Shown here in pieces: positions 50,797 through 58,387 of a stretch of 64,000 nucleotides of DNA. Origin of the DNA: an uncultured Pirellulales bacterium (lineage in GTDB: Bacteria; Planctomycetota; Planctomycetia; Pirellulales; Thermoguttaceae); assembly GCA_938015445.1 (NCBI GenBank), contig CALLPE010000020.1, forward strand, positions 59,001 to 123,000. Direction: 5' to 3'. How positions within the stretch are numbered: position 1 is the first letter of the stretch; the number at the start of each line of letters is the position of its first letter. The position numbers and the translations under genes were made by a program. The notes beneath the pieces were generated by a model that did not search any database, was not told the DNA's origin, and was given only the letters and a program-made list of their open reading frames with translations.

Positions 50797-51429
50797 ATGA
50801 ACCGTGTTTGCTTTGTCTTGGGCATCGCCGCTGTGGCGTTGCTTGGTCTGGCTGTCGGCACAGCATGGGCTGCTGATGCGGCACCCGCGCCGGCCGCGCC
50901 CGCTCCAGCCACTTGCGCGCCGGTCACTGCTGCTCCGGTCACTTGCGCTCCAGTCACCTGCGGCCCGCGGCGGCCGTTGCTGACCTGCCGGGCGAGGACC
51001 TGTGAGCCGAAGACCTGCGCTCCGGTGACCAGTGAGCCGAAGACTTGTGCTCCGGCGACTTGCGCGCCGCGCCGGGTTCTTCGCACCTCGGCCCCGGCAA
51101 CCTGCGCTCCGGTGACCTGCGAGCCGAAGACTTGTGCCCCGGTGACCTGCGAGCCGAAGACCTGCCGGCCGCGCACTGTCCGCCCGCGCACCTGCGCTCC
51201 GGCAACCTGCGCTCCGGTGACCGCTCAGCCGAAGACTTGCGTTCCGGTAACGGCTGAGCCGGTGACTTGCGCTCCGGTGACCGCTCGGCCGAAGACCTGC
51301 CGTCCGCGGACTTGCCGCCCGCGCACTTGCGTAGCGGTAACCTGCGCTCCGGCCGTAGAAAGTGGCCCGGCCGCGCCGAGCGAGAGCGCTCCGGCTGCTC
51401 CGCCGGCCCCGGCCCCCAAGAAGGCCTAG
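50797..51429 (+). CDS. Secreted protein of Thr-Cys-x-Pro-x pentad repeats
   Basis: The 210-residue protein has a clean signal peptide (FVLGIAAVALLGLAVGTAWA, cut near AWA-AD). Residues 39-186 are 28 pentads of the form T-C-x-P-x; 21 keep Cys at position 2 and the others have Ala, Ser or Val. The variable positions fall into three types, TCAPV/A, TCEPK and TCRPR, which alternate. Two spots have four extra residues (RPLL and RVLR). The tail is Pro/Ala-rich and ends PKKA. GGAGG lies eight to ten bases before ATG 50797 and a strong terminator follows. Planctomycete cell walls have been reported to be proteinaceous and rich in Cys and Pro, so a structural, disulfide-linked envelope role is a reasonable guess. 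No known family was recognised. Confidence 0.8.
   Translation: MNRVCFVLGIAAVALLGLAVGTAWAADAAPAPAAPAPATCAPVTAAPVTCAPVTCGPRRPLLTCRARTCEPKTCAPVTSEPKTCAPATCAPRRVLRTSAPATCAPVTCEPKTCAPVTCEPKTCRPRTVRPRTCAPATCAPVTAQPKTCVPVTAEPVTCAPVTARPKTCRPRTCRPRTCVAVTCAPAVESGPAAPSESAPAAPPAPAPKKA
50911..51354 (+). repeat. 15-bp coding tandem repeat array
   Basis: About 28 imperfect 15-bp units encode the TCxPx pentads, for example ACCTGCGCTCCGGTG and ACTTGCGCGCCG-type variants. All three frames on both strands stay open over long stretches because of the period, which creates spurious pentapeptide-like frames. Confidence 0.9.
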
Positions 51430-51500
51430 TTAGCCAATAGTCCCCTGACCACAAAGGCATTTTCATCGCAGATACGACATCTGGTCTTGGGGATAAACAG

Positions 51501-51545
51501 AAGAGCCGGGTTTGCCTTGAAGCAGACCCGGCTCTTTCTGTTTTT
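51501..51545 (+). terminator. Intrinsic terminator after the Cys-repeat gene
   Basis: A 15-bp stem with one G-U pair (51501-51515 with 51522-51536) and a six-base loop, CTTGAA, is followed by TTTCTGTTTTT-type U-rich sequence. It lies 72 bases after the stop at 51429. Confidence 0.88.
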
Positions 51546-51661
51546 CAGACTATCTTAAAGACGCGTTGACTGGCAAGGCTGGCACACGGCCGCCGCAAAT
51601 GCCTGTGGATGCTGGGCAGCCAATCTATCACGGCGGCGTGCGAGTGACATTTGGCTCTGCG

Positions 51662-52366
51662 TCAGCCAGTGGCTTCTTCATAGCACTTTTGGGCGAATTC
51701 CCAGTTGACCACACCCCAGAAACCGTTGACGAAGCGTGCGCGCTCGTTGCGGTAGTCGATGTAATAGGCGTGCTCCCAAACGTCGATAGTCAGCACGGCC
51801 TCTTTACCGTGCTTAATTGGTGTGTCGGCGTTTCCGCCAGGCATCAATTCCAGTTTGCCCTGCTTGTCGGTGGCCAGCCATAACCAGCCGGAGCCAAATA
51901 CGGCCACTGCGGCGTCGCTAAAGGCCTTTTGGAAATCTTTGAAGCTGCCGAAGTCCCTGGCGATCGCCTGGGCCAGTTTGCCGGTCGGCTCGCCTCCGCC
52001 GCCGGGCTTCATGCAATTGAAGTAGAACGTGTGGTTCCACGCTTGGGCCGCGTTGTTGAACACCGGGCCGGTCGATTTGATGACCACGTCGCGTAGCGAC
52101 ATCTCGGCTTCCGGCTTGCCTTCGACCAGCCGATTGAGATTCGTAAAATAAGCAGCATGGTGCTTTCCGTAATGGAAGCTCATCTGCTCTTTGGACAAAT
52201 ACGGCTCCAGGCCTTCCAGCGGATACGGCAATTCAGGCTGCGTGAACGGCATTCTCGAACCTCCTTTAGATGTGGATAAGCCCGACGGCGCGGCAGTTAG
52301 CCTTGCGGCCGCCAACAGGGTACTGCCCGCCGCCAACGAACCAACCAAAAACTCTCTTCGCTTCAT
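51662..52366 (-). CDS. Fe/Mn superoxide dismutase with a Tat signal and a second internal start
   Basis: The protein removes superoxide. The full form has 234 residues and begins with a twin-arginine signal (MKRREFLVGSLAAGSTLLAA). The dismutase domain starts PFTQPELPYPLEGLEPYLS. The metal ligands are visible in FHYGKHHAAY, AQAWNHTFYF, and DVWEHAYYIDY. A second ATG at 52252 begins exactly at the domain (MPFTQPELPYP) and has a perfect AAAGGAGG seven bases upstream. The outer ATG at 52366 also has GGAG seven bases upstream. Two isoforms, exported and cytosolic, are therefore plausible. Confidence 0.93.
   Translation of the reverse strand: MKRREFLVGSLAAGSTLLAAARLTAAPSGLSTSKGGSRMPFTQPELPYPLEGLEPYLSKEQMSFHYGKHHAAYFTNLNRLVEGKPEAEMSLRDVVIKSTGPVFNNAAQAWNHTFYFNCMKPGGGGEPTGKLAQAIARDFGSFKDFQKAFSDAAVAVFGSGWLWLATDKQGKLELMPGGNADTPIKHGKEAVLTIDVWEHAYYIDYRNERARFVNGFWGVVNWEFAQKCYEEATG
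52253..52267 (-). promoter_or_regulatory. Strong internal ribosome binding site in the SOD gene
   Basis: AAAGGAGG at 52260-52267 lies seven bases before an in-frame ATG at 52252-52250. Inside the longer reading frame it encodes part of the SKGGSR linker between the Tat signal and the enzyme domain. Confidence 0.75.
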
Positions 52367-52802
52367 AATGTGGCTCCAACAGGCAATTTCTAACGACCCT
52401 AATCAGGTCCGAAACGTCCAATAATGCTAGCGCTGGCCAGCGGCAAGGGCAAGCATCATGCCCTAACAAACAAGCACCATGCCTTAACATATGGGAAAAC
52501 TGGCCATCTTCCGTCATTAAAGGTTAGTACATCCGAGAGCACAATTACACGGCTACTAGTGCATCGGAACAGGGAGAATCTGCGCAGGCTGAGTAAAGCC
52601 TCGTGGGCGGTGGTACTTTCAGAACGTAGTTTAGGGTCGTAAAAACTTCTGGATTAGGTAAGCCGTACAGCCGATTATCTTGTCTGCTAAAGTTTTTTTC
52701 GTGCTCGTCCGCGTTCAAGTCCGATGGGACATTTTGGCAGACACTGCTCCAGGCCGCTTTTCAGGCGAAACATAGCGCAAAGCATCCCTACAATCGCTGC
52801 GG
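52367..52802. other. Gap between sod and the small lipoprotein gene
   Basis: The 436-base divergent region has no supported gene. It contains a 21-bp duplication near 52454-52495 (AAGCATCATGCCCTAAC and AAGCACCATGCCTTAAC). Promoters of both flanking genes should lie here; none was identified with confidence. Confidence 0.45.
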
Positions 52803-53099
52803 ATGGCAAAAATGGTTCGTTATGCAATAATATTTATGATGTTGGCGACAATGGCGGTCGTATCCGGTTGCGCGATGTGTGCTAGCCCGTACGACTATTG
52901 TGGTCCGACCTTTACCATGGAGCCAGGGCAGAGCTGCAACCCGCTGGCAAGGGCCAACTCGCGTCTTTCGCCGCCACTGGAAACGGTGTATCTGGAAACG
53001 GTGTATACGGCCAGCGTGGAACCAACTCCGGCTCCAAGGCCACAATCGGCACCGTCGACAGCTCCTCTGCCGGCACCGGCGGAGCAGTTGTTGGACTAA
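52803..53099 (+). CDS. Small lipoprotein
   Basis: The 98-residue protein has a lipoprotein signal (MVRYAIIFMMLATMAVVSGC, lipobox VSGC), then a Cys-containing segment, AMCASPYDYCGPTFTMEPGQ, and a Pro/Ala/Ser-rich tail. A short duplication, LETVYLETVY, is visible. Similar tiny Cys-containing lipoproteins are scattered in planctomycetes with no known function. ATG at 52803 is used; MVRY three codons later could also start. Hairpins downstream (CTCCG/CGGAG near 53360) may terminate it. Confidence 0.68.
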   Translation: MAKMVRYAIIFMMLATMAVVSGCAMCASPYDYCGPTFTMEPGQSCNPLARANSRLSPPLETVYLETVYTASVEPTPAPRPQSAPSTAPLPAPAEQLLD

Positions 53100-53416
53100 G
53101 CCGGCTCTGCCGTTCCGGCCCTTCTGTTGGCCAAACTGTCGATGTGTCGTCGGCCGGCGGCGCTTACCCTGGGTGCGGCTAACCTGGCTGCTGCGGCCAC
53201 AATCGGAGTTCTGTTGCGCGCCGAATGGATTGGCAGTTGCCTGAAGTCTTTCCGTTTCCATCGAAGCGCGATCGTCGGCCCTGAAAGGTGGTGCTGTAGC
53301 AGTTGCCCGAAGTTTTTTTCGGAGCTATTGCAGCAGTTGGCCGCGGTGAAGCAATTCTCCGAAAACGGAGCTGTGGGCGACGGTTCGCTTCAAAGCCCCG
53401 AACGCCGAAAATTCGT
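53100..53416. other. Convergent gap between the small lipoprotein and bioF-like genes
   Basis: No gene is supported. It contains CTCCGAAAACGGAG (a 5-bp stem with AAAA loop) near 53357 and CCGAA-TTCGG around a T run near 53303. Either could act as a weak terminator for the convergent genes. Confidence 0.45.
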
Positions 53417-54622
53417 TTACAACGACCTTTGCCTCGCGGCCGACAAAGCTTCGACCAACCGGTCGCAATCTTCTGCACTGTGAGCAGCGGTGAGGCTGAT
53501 TCTCAGGCACGATTGGCCTTCTGGAACCGCTGGCGGCCGGATTGCAGGCACAAACACTCCGGCCTGAAGCAATTGGTCGGCCAAAGTCGTGGCGCGCTGC
53601 GGGGTGCCAACCACCAGGGGGATGATCTGGCTAACCGACCGGCCGATGTCCCAACCCATCTGCGTCAACTGCCGTCGCAGCAGTTCAGCCCGTTCGAGCA
53701 ATCGCTGTCGCCGCTGCGGCTCACGCTGTATGATGCGCAGGGCGACAATTGCGGCAGCAGCAATAGCAGGGGGCATGCCGGTCGAGAAAATATACGTGCG
53801 GGCGCGATTGACCAGCCAATCCACTAGCGCCTTTGTGCCTGCCACGAATCCCCCGGCACAGCCCAGCGCCTTGCTGAGCGTGCCGACGCGCACCGTCACC
53901 CGATGCTCCAGCCCCAATAGCTCCGCCGCGCCGCGACCGGTGGGGCCGAACACCCCTGTGGCATGGGCTTCATCGACCATCAGCATCGCCTGGTAACGGT
54001 CGGCCAAGTCGGCCAATTCTGCCAAGGGAGCAAAATCGCCGTCCATGCTGAACAGCGTGTCGGTGACGATCAACCGTCGCCGATAGCCGGTGGAGCGTTG
54101 CAGAAAACGCTGGAGAGCCGCTGTGTCGCAATGGGGATAAACACGCACATCGGCGCGCGACAAGCGGCAACCATCCAGCAGACTGGCGTGGTTCTTGGCG
54201 TCGCTGAGAACTACATCGCCCGGACCCACCAAAGCGGCGACCGTTCCCACATTGGCCGCGTAGCCAGATACAAAAACCAGCGCAGATTCTGTTCCTTCAA
54301 AGGCGGCCAGTTTCTGTTCCAACAACCGGTGATAGCGCCCGTAACCGCTTACCAACGGGCTGGCGCCGCTACCGGTGCCTTCTCGTCGCAGGGCAGCTTT
54401 GGCCGCCGCAGCCAATCGTGCATCGCTGGCTAGCCCGAGGTAATCGTTCGACCCAAAATTGATAACCTCTTTGCCGTCGATGACAAGGCGTGTAGCTTGC
54501 GGCGTGGCGCGATTGCGCCTGTGCCGCAGCAACCCCTGGGCCGCAAGTTTGTCCAGCTCTTGGTCGATCCACTGGAGACTGTCGCACACTTTAGCTGCCC
54601 ATTGTGTGGTAGTCTGAGCCAC
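53417..54622 (-). CDS. 8-amino-7-oxononanoate synthase-like aminotransferase (BioF/KBL family)
   Basis: This PLP enzyme of the alpha-oxoamine synthase family condenses an acyl thioester with an amino acid, as BioF does with alanine in biotin synthesis. It aligns well with BioF: INFGSNDYLGLASD, GTGSGASPLVSGYGRYHRLLE, SMDGDFAPLAELADLADRY, MVDEAHATGVFGPTGRG, the PLP-binding lysine region VGTLSKALGCAGGFVAG, and VPAIRPPAVPEGQSCLRISL near the end. GTG at 54622 gives 401 residues, the usual size; the frame remains open to ATG 54748, which would add 42 residues without conserved features. No other biotin gene is nearby, so the true substrate may differ. Confidence 0.85.
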   Translation of the reverse strand: MAQTTTQWAAKVCDSLQWIDQELDKLAAQGLLRHRRNRATPQATRLVIDGKEVINFGSNDYLGLASDARLAAAAKAALRREGTGSGASPLVSGYGRYHRLLEQKLAAFEGTESALVFVSGYAANVGTVAALVGPGDVVLSDAKNHASLLDGCRLSRADVRVYPHCDTAALQRFLQRSTGYRRRLIVTDTLFSMDGDFAPLAELADLADRYQAMLMVDEAHATGVFGPTGRGAAELLGLEHRVTVRVGTLSKALGCAGGFVAGTKALVDWLVNRARTYIFSTGMPPAIAAAAIVALRIIQREPQRRQRLLERAELLRRQLTQMGWDIGRSVSQIIPLVVGTPQRATTLADQLLQAGVFVPAIRPPAVPEGQSCLRISLTAAHSAEDCDRLVEALSAARQRSL

Positions 54623-55013
54623 CAAAAGATGTTCCCACTGAGGTGGAGGTAAGTGGTTCACACAGCATACCAAATGATTGGTTCCATTGTTGCCAGGACC
54701 CGCCGAGCCATTGGACCGCCGGACGATGATATAGTCCGCAAATGCCACGCCGGGATGTGGTTCGGTATGGGTATGTGCATAATGTACAACGACTTATCGC
54801 TGAGGGACTATACTATGCTTGCGGCCGCTGGTCCAATTTGGTTAGCGGTGGCCGTCAGGGGCTAGCTGCTGCATCGGCCTTCCGCTGTGCGCGGTGCTGG
54901 CGGGGCGCGAAAACCAGCGTTCCGCTCAGAGCGTAGCAAACATCGGCTGCGGCCAGGTCGCAGCAGCCCCAGTCTGCAAGATTTTCGGCGTGGCGGCAAC
55001 ATACTCTAGTGGA
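54623..55013. other. Divergent gap before the sigma factor gene
   Basis: Up to 390 bases, depending on the bioF-like start. No other gene was recognised. The sigma factor operon promoter should lie here, but no clear ECF-type motif was identified. Confidence 0.4.
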
Positions 55014-55583
55014 ATGAAAGCGGACAACCACCTACCGCATTCCGGCGGGCGTGCGGCTGAAATCGACTGGCGCTCAGTGCTGGTCGAGCACGACCGCTGG
55101 CTGCGCACCGTGGTGGCCGCACGGTTAGGCGAGCCGCAAGCCGTTGACGAAGTGATGCAGGAAGTATCGCTGGCGGCGGTCGCCCAGCGGGCGCCAATCG
55201 CCGATTCGGCGAAAATTGCCCCCTGGCTTTATCGCTTGGCGGTCCGTCAGGCGCTGCTTTATCGACGGAAGCAGGGGCGCCGGCGCAGGCTGGCCGATCG
55301 ATATGTAGAACATCGCCGGGCGGAAGAAAATGGCCATCCAGCCGATCCGCTCGACTGGCTGGTGGCGGCTGAGCGGAGGCAGTTGGTTCGCCAGGCTATC
55401 GATCGATTGGCCGATCGGGACGTGGAGATTTTGCTGCTCAAGTACGTCGAGAACTGGAGCTATCAGCAGATTGCCCAGCGGCTGGGCGTCAGCCAGGCAG
55501 CCGTTGAGTCGCGGCTACACCGGGCGCGAGCGCGGTTAAGAGAGCAATTGAAATCGCTTTCGATTGTCGAGAACCAAAAATGA
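55014..55583 (+). CDS. ECF-type RNA polymerase sigma factor
   Basis: The 189-residue sigma factor has region 2 (WRSVLVEHDRWLRTVVAARL, VDEVMQEVSLAAVAQ, WLYRLAVRQALLYRR) and region 4 (AIDRLADRDVEILLLKYVEN, WSYQQIAQRLGVSQAAVESR, LHRARARLREQL). It should direct RNA polymerase to a small regulon. ATG at 55014 is chosen because conserved sequence starts soon after; an upstream frame adds 40 residues. It overlaps the next gene by four bases (ATGA), a typical sigma/anti-sigma arrangement. Confidence 0.88.
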   Translation: MKADNHLPHSGGRAAEIDWRSVLVEHDRWLRTVVAARLGEPQAVDEVMQEVSLAAVAQRAPIADSAKIAPWLYRLAVRQALLYRRKQGRRRRLADRYVEHRRAEENGHPADPLDWLVAAERRQLVRQAIDRLADRDVEILLLKYVENWSYQQIAQRLGVSQAAVESRLHRARARLREQLKSLSIVENQK

Positions 55584-56548
55584 GTCAACAGGACAAAAGC
55601 TTCGTGTCCCAGAGCAGTGCAAGCGGGCCGCCGGCCCAGCCGCCCGGCTCGGCCGAGACCGATCAGCGGCAGGTCGACGGCCGCCATTTCGACCAGCACC
55701 AGATCGACCAGCACCAGATCGACCAGCAGCAGATATACGAGCGGCAGATCGACGAGCAGCAGATAGACGAGCGGCAGATCGACAGGCTGGTCGACGGCGA
55801 ATTGAACGAAGCCCAGCGGCGCGAGCTGTTGCTGGCGTTGGACCGGTCGCCGGATGGCTGGCGGCGTTGCGCGCTGGCCTTCCTGGAGGCCCAATGTTGG
55901 GGCGAGGCGCTGCGTGCTATCGGCCACAGGGCCCGTGCGGCCGGCACTCCTTCTCCGGCGGGGGCTTTTCCGCAGGCTCCTTATCCGTTGGGGCCGGCGG
56001 CTGCGGCGGCGGGCTTTCTGGCGGCTAAGCGGGGTAAGAAGGCTTGGCCATGGCTGGTTCGCACCGCAGCCGGGATGGCTATAGCGGCCAGTCTGCTGGC
56101 GGCCGCTGTGCTCGGGGCGCTGTGGCAACAGTGGCGCAGCGTCAGCGGATTCGTGGCCAAACAAGACGTGCCAAGCGATACGGCCAGTCTGGCCGCTTCC
56201 ACAGTCGAGGAACCGCAACATACCGAGGACTTCTTACCGCTGCCCGAGTTGGCAACCGCCGACGATGCGCAGCGTTGGCATACCGTCACGTTAGCTTTGC
56301 ACGATGGGTCGGGGGTTCCCGGCAATGCGGTGCAATTGCCGGTCAGAGAACACGACCACTTAGAGGAAGCATTGCTGGAAGAGCTGCCGGCGAGCTTACC
56401 ACCGGACATCTGGGAAAGTTTAGAGCGTGCAGGATGCCGTGTGGTGCAACAGAGGCAACTGATGCCGCTGCCGCTGGGCGACGGCCGCATGTTGGTGGTG
56501 CCGGTCGATAGTGTGGAGCTGACTTTCGTGGGCCATCAGGAACCTTGA
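55580..56548 (+). CDS. Transmembrane anti-sigma factor with expanded QIDxx repeats
   Basis: The 322-residue protein is the likely inhibitor of the sigma factor encoded just upstream. Residues 38-67 are six to seven pentads of D-(Q/E)-x-Q-I that run directly into the conserved opening IDRLVDGELNEAQRRELLLAL. WRRCALAFLEAQCWGEAL follows, as in other planctomycete anti-sigma proteins. A single membrane span lies around residues 157-182 (GMAIAASLLAAAVLGALW). The C-terminal periplasmic part (residues 190-322) is unrecognised and could sense envelope stress. A HxxxCxxC zinc motif is not evident. Confidence 0.78.
   Translation: MSQQDKSFVSQSSASGPPAQPPGSAETDQRQVDGRHFDQHQIDQHQIDQQQIYERQIDEQQIDERQIDRLVDGELNEAQRRELLLALDRSPDGWRRCALAFLEAQCWGEALRAIGHRARAAGTPSPAGAFPQAPYPLGPAAAAAGFLAAKRGKKAWPWLVRTAAGMAIAASLLAAAVLGALWQQWRSVSGFVAKQDVPSDTASLAASTVEEPQHTEDFLPLPELATADDAQRWHTVTLALHDGSGVPGNAVQLPVREHDHLEEALLEELPASLPPDIWESLERAGCRVVQQRQLMPLPLGDGRMLVVPVDSVELTFVGHQEP
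55691..55786 (+). repeat. 15-bp coding tandem repeat in the anti-sigma gene
   Basis: Six to seven units resemble CAGATCGACCAGCAC, and the later ones contain GAGCGG and GAGCAG. Each encodes one QIDxx pentad. Confidence 0.88.
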
Positions 56549-56893
56549 CGCATAAGGACTGCCAACCGGCACACGACGGCGATTGCATTGATGGAGCGGG
56601 TGGTTGTTACGGCTGGTGTTGTTGCGCAGACAATCGTGGCAACGGTTATAGGGGGAACTGAAGGCAACGGTTACAGGGAAATTCATGGCAACGGTTCCAG
56701 GGAAATTGCAGGGAACGGGTCTAGGGAATTTCGTGGAAACGTCAGGTCCAAACTCCCGGGAACGGTTGCCTAGAAGTTTGCCGCGTGATGGTGAAAGTTC
56801 TTGGTAAAGGTTGTGTGGAAACTCGCGGAAACGGTTGTGTGTAAGTTCGTGGCAAAGGTTGCGTGGAAACTCGGTTGAAGGAGGAGGTGCTCT
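56549..56893. other. Gap between the anti-sigma and PDZ genes, filled by a 24-bp array
   Basis: The 345-base gap is mostly the tandem array at 56638-56874, followed by the ribosome binding site GAAGGAGGAGG of the PDZ gene. A 61-residue frame with 8-residue repeats runs through part of the array, but its start has no ribosome binding site. Confidence 0.6.
56638..56874 (+). repeat. Degenerate 24-bp tandem array, about ten units
   Basis: The units share GG(C/A)AACGGTT in the first half. Clear 24-bp units start at 56663, 56687, 56711, 56803, 56827 and 56851, with slightly shorter or longer ones between them. The array ends six bases before the PDZ gene ribosome binding site. Confidence 0.85.
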
Positions 56894-58138
56894 ATGTGGC
56901 GTAAAGTGATGATGGGAGCGTTAGTGCTGGCCTTTGCGGCGGCAGCTTATTTACAAGCTGCCGAGACGGCGTCGGTCACAAAACAGTTCACCGTCGGTCC
57001 GGCAAATGTAGTGGTGCAGGTACATGCCAAGACCGACAACGTCAAGGAGGCGGGGCAGGGTGCCTCCGCCAGTGTGATTCAGTCCACGGTTAGCCGGGAC
57101 GGCCGAGCGGCGGCGATGGCCTTGGCAAGCGTCGGCAGCGCAAAGCAGCCGTCCCAGGACCGCTACTGGCTGGGCGTGCAGGTAGCCGAACCGACTGATC
57201 AACAGCGCAAGGAGCAAAAGATTCCCGACAAGCAGGGAATCATCATCGTGGATGTGATCGCCGAAAGCCCTGCCGCCAAGGCCGGTTTGAAAACCAACGA
57301 CGTGCTGTTGAAGGTAGACGGCAAGACGCTAGAGTCGGTCGGGGAGCTTATCGACGCCGTGCAGCAGGCCAAGGAAAAGCCCTTGAAGCTGGAAGTGCTG
57401 CGCGAGGGCAATACGCAGACGATAGAGGTCACCCCGGCCAAACGGCCTGCGGGCATGTTCGACTTCGACCTGACCTTCCCGTCTGGCCAGCAATGGGACA
57501 ACCTGCGCCAGTGGCTCCAGCGCTTCGGCAAGGGCGAGTTGAAGCCCGATGAGGAACCGTTCCGTTTCCGGCTGTTTGGTCCGGGGGTGATTGTTCCGCC
57601 CGGCTGGGACATGACGCTCGAATCGCTGATGGGGAAGAGTCTCCCTGAGGACATGACGATCATCGTCACCAAGACCGGTAAAGACCCGGCGCAGATCGTC
57701 GTCAAGCAGGGCGACAAGAAATGGGAAGTCACCGAGAATGAACTGGATAAACTTCCCGAGGGTGTGCGATCCCACGTAGAGCGGATGCTGGGGCGATTCC
57801 CCTTCGGCTTTGGGGCGAAGGCCATCGCTCCGAAGATCGTGCAAACGCCGAAAGCGGTGCAGCCTGAAGCCGTAAAACCTATTGAGAAGGCTCAAGTGGC
57901 CGAGAAGGCTCAAGTGGCCGAGAAGGCTCGCGTGGTCGAAAAGCCTAGAGTGGCCGAGAAGCTTCAGTTGAAAGTGGCGCCGGCGCCGGCGGAAATTGAA
58001 AGCCGGCTGGAAAAACGCCTTCAGGAACTGACCGAGAGGATCGAAAAGCTTCAGCAGGCCGTAGAACGGCTAGAAGCGGCCCAACCGAAGCCGCGCAAGC
58101 CTCGGGAAACGCCGAAGGAAACACAGGCCCAACAATAG
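56894..58138 (+). CDS. Secreted PDZ-domain protein
   Basis: The 414-residue exported protein has a signal peptide (MMGALVLAFAAAAYLQAAE) and one PDZ domain around residues 93-178 (YWLGVQVAEPTDQQRKEQ, IIIVDVIAESPAAKAGLKTN, DVLLKVDGKTLESVGELIDA). There is no serine protease domain, so it resembles a DegP-like PDZ without a catalytic part. The C-terminal third contains AEKAQV hexad repeats (residues about 331-356), then a coiled coil (RLEKRLQELTERIEKLQQAV, ERLEAAQ) and a basic tail. GAAGGAGGAGG precedes ATG. Its place after the sigma/anti-sigma pair suggests envelope-stress control. Confidence 0.85.
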   Translation: MWRKVMMGALVLAFAAAAYLQAAETASVTKQFTVGPANVVVQVHAKTDNVKEAGQGASASVIQSTVSRDGRAAAMALASVGSAKQPSQDRYWLGVQVAEPTDQQRKEQKIPDKQGIIIVDVIAESPAAKAGLKTNDVLLKVDGKTLESVGELIDAVQQAKEKPLKLEVLREGNTQTIEVTPAKRPAGMFDFDLTFPSGQQWDNLRQWLQRFGKGELKPDEEPFRFRLFGPGVIVPPGWDMTLESLMGKSLPEDMTIIVTKTGKDPAQIVVKQGDKKWEVTENELDKLPEGVRSHVERMLGRFPFGFGAKAIAPKIVQTPKAVQPEAVKPIEKAQVAEKAQVAEKARVVEKPRVAEKLQLKVAPAPAEIESRLEKRLQELTERIEKLQQAVERLEAAQPKPRKPRETPKETQAQQ

Positions 58139-58294
58139 CACTGCTCCACTCTGCCAATGTACATCGAAGTATGTGCTATGCGGTGTGTAGGCTTTTTGTG
58201 GGCTTTTCCCCAAAGAATGGCTGACTGAGGTTTGCTTCCTGGCAGCATCGTAGCCGGCTGCATATCCTCGAGAGTGTGGCAGGCAACTTGTCGT

Positions 58295-58331
58295 CGCCCC
58301 CGATGGCCAGAATCGGGGGCGGCGTTTTTTT
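58295..58331 (+). terminator. Intrinsic terminator after the PDZ gene
   Basis: A perfect 10-bp stem, CGCCCCCGAT/ATCGGGGGCG (58295-58304 with 58312-58321), has a seven-base loop and is followed after GCG by seven T (58325-58331). It also separates the convergent TolC-like gene. Confidence 0.92.
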
Positions 58332-58387
58332 CTTGTCCACGTTGCTTGCCTGTTGTGGCGAATTATTGCCTGAGCACGCCGAGGCGT

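Noticed and set aside
50763..51466. Other reading frames through the Cys-repeat array on both strands, some looking like pentapeptide-repeat proteins (GDLRAEDL, GAQVFGSQVT)
   Set aside because: A 15-bp DNA repeat makes every frame five-residue periodic. Only the frame starting at 50797 has a ribosome binding site, a signal peptide and a matching terminator.
56588..56773. A 61-residue frame with 8-residue repeats through the 24-bp array
   Set aside because: It has no ribosome binding site, and the frame follows only from the 24-bp period of the DNA repeat; kept as a repeat, not a gene.
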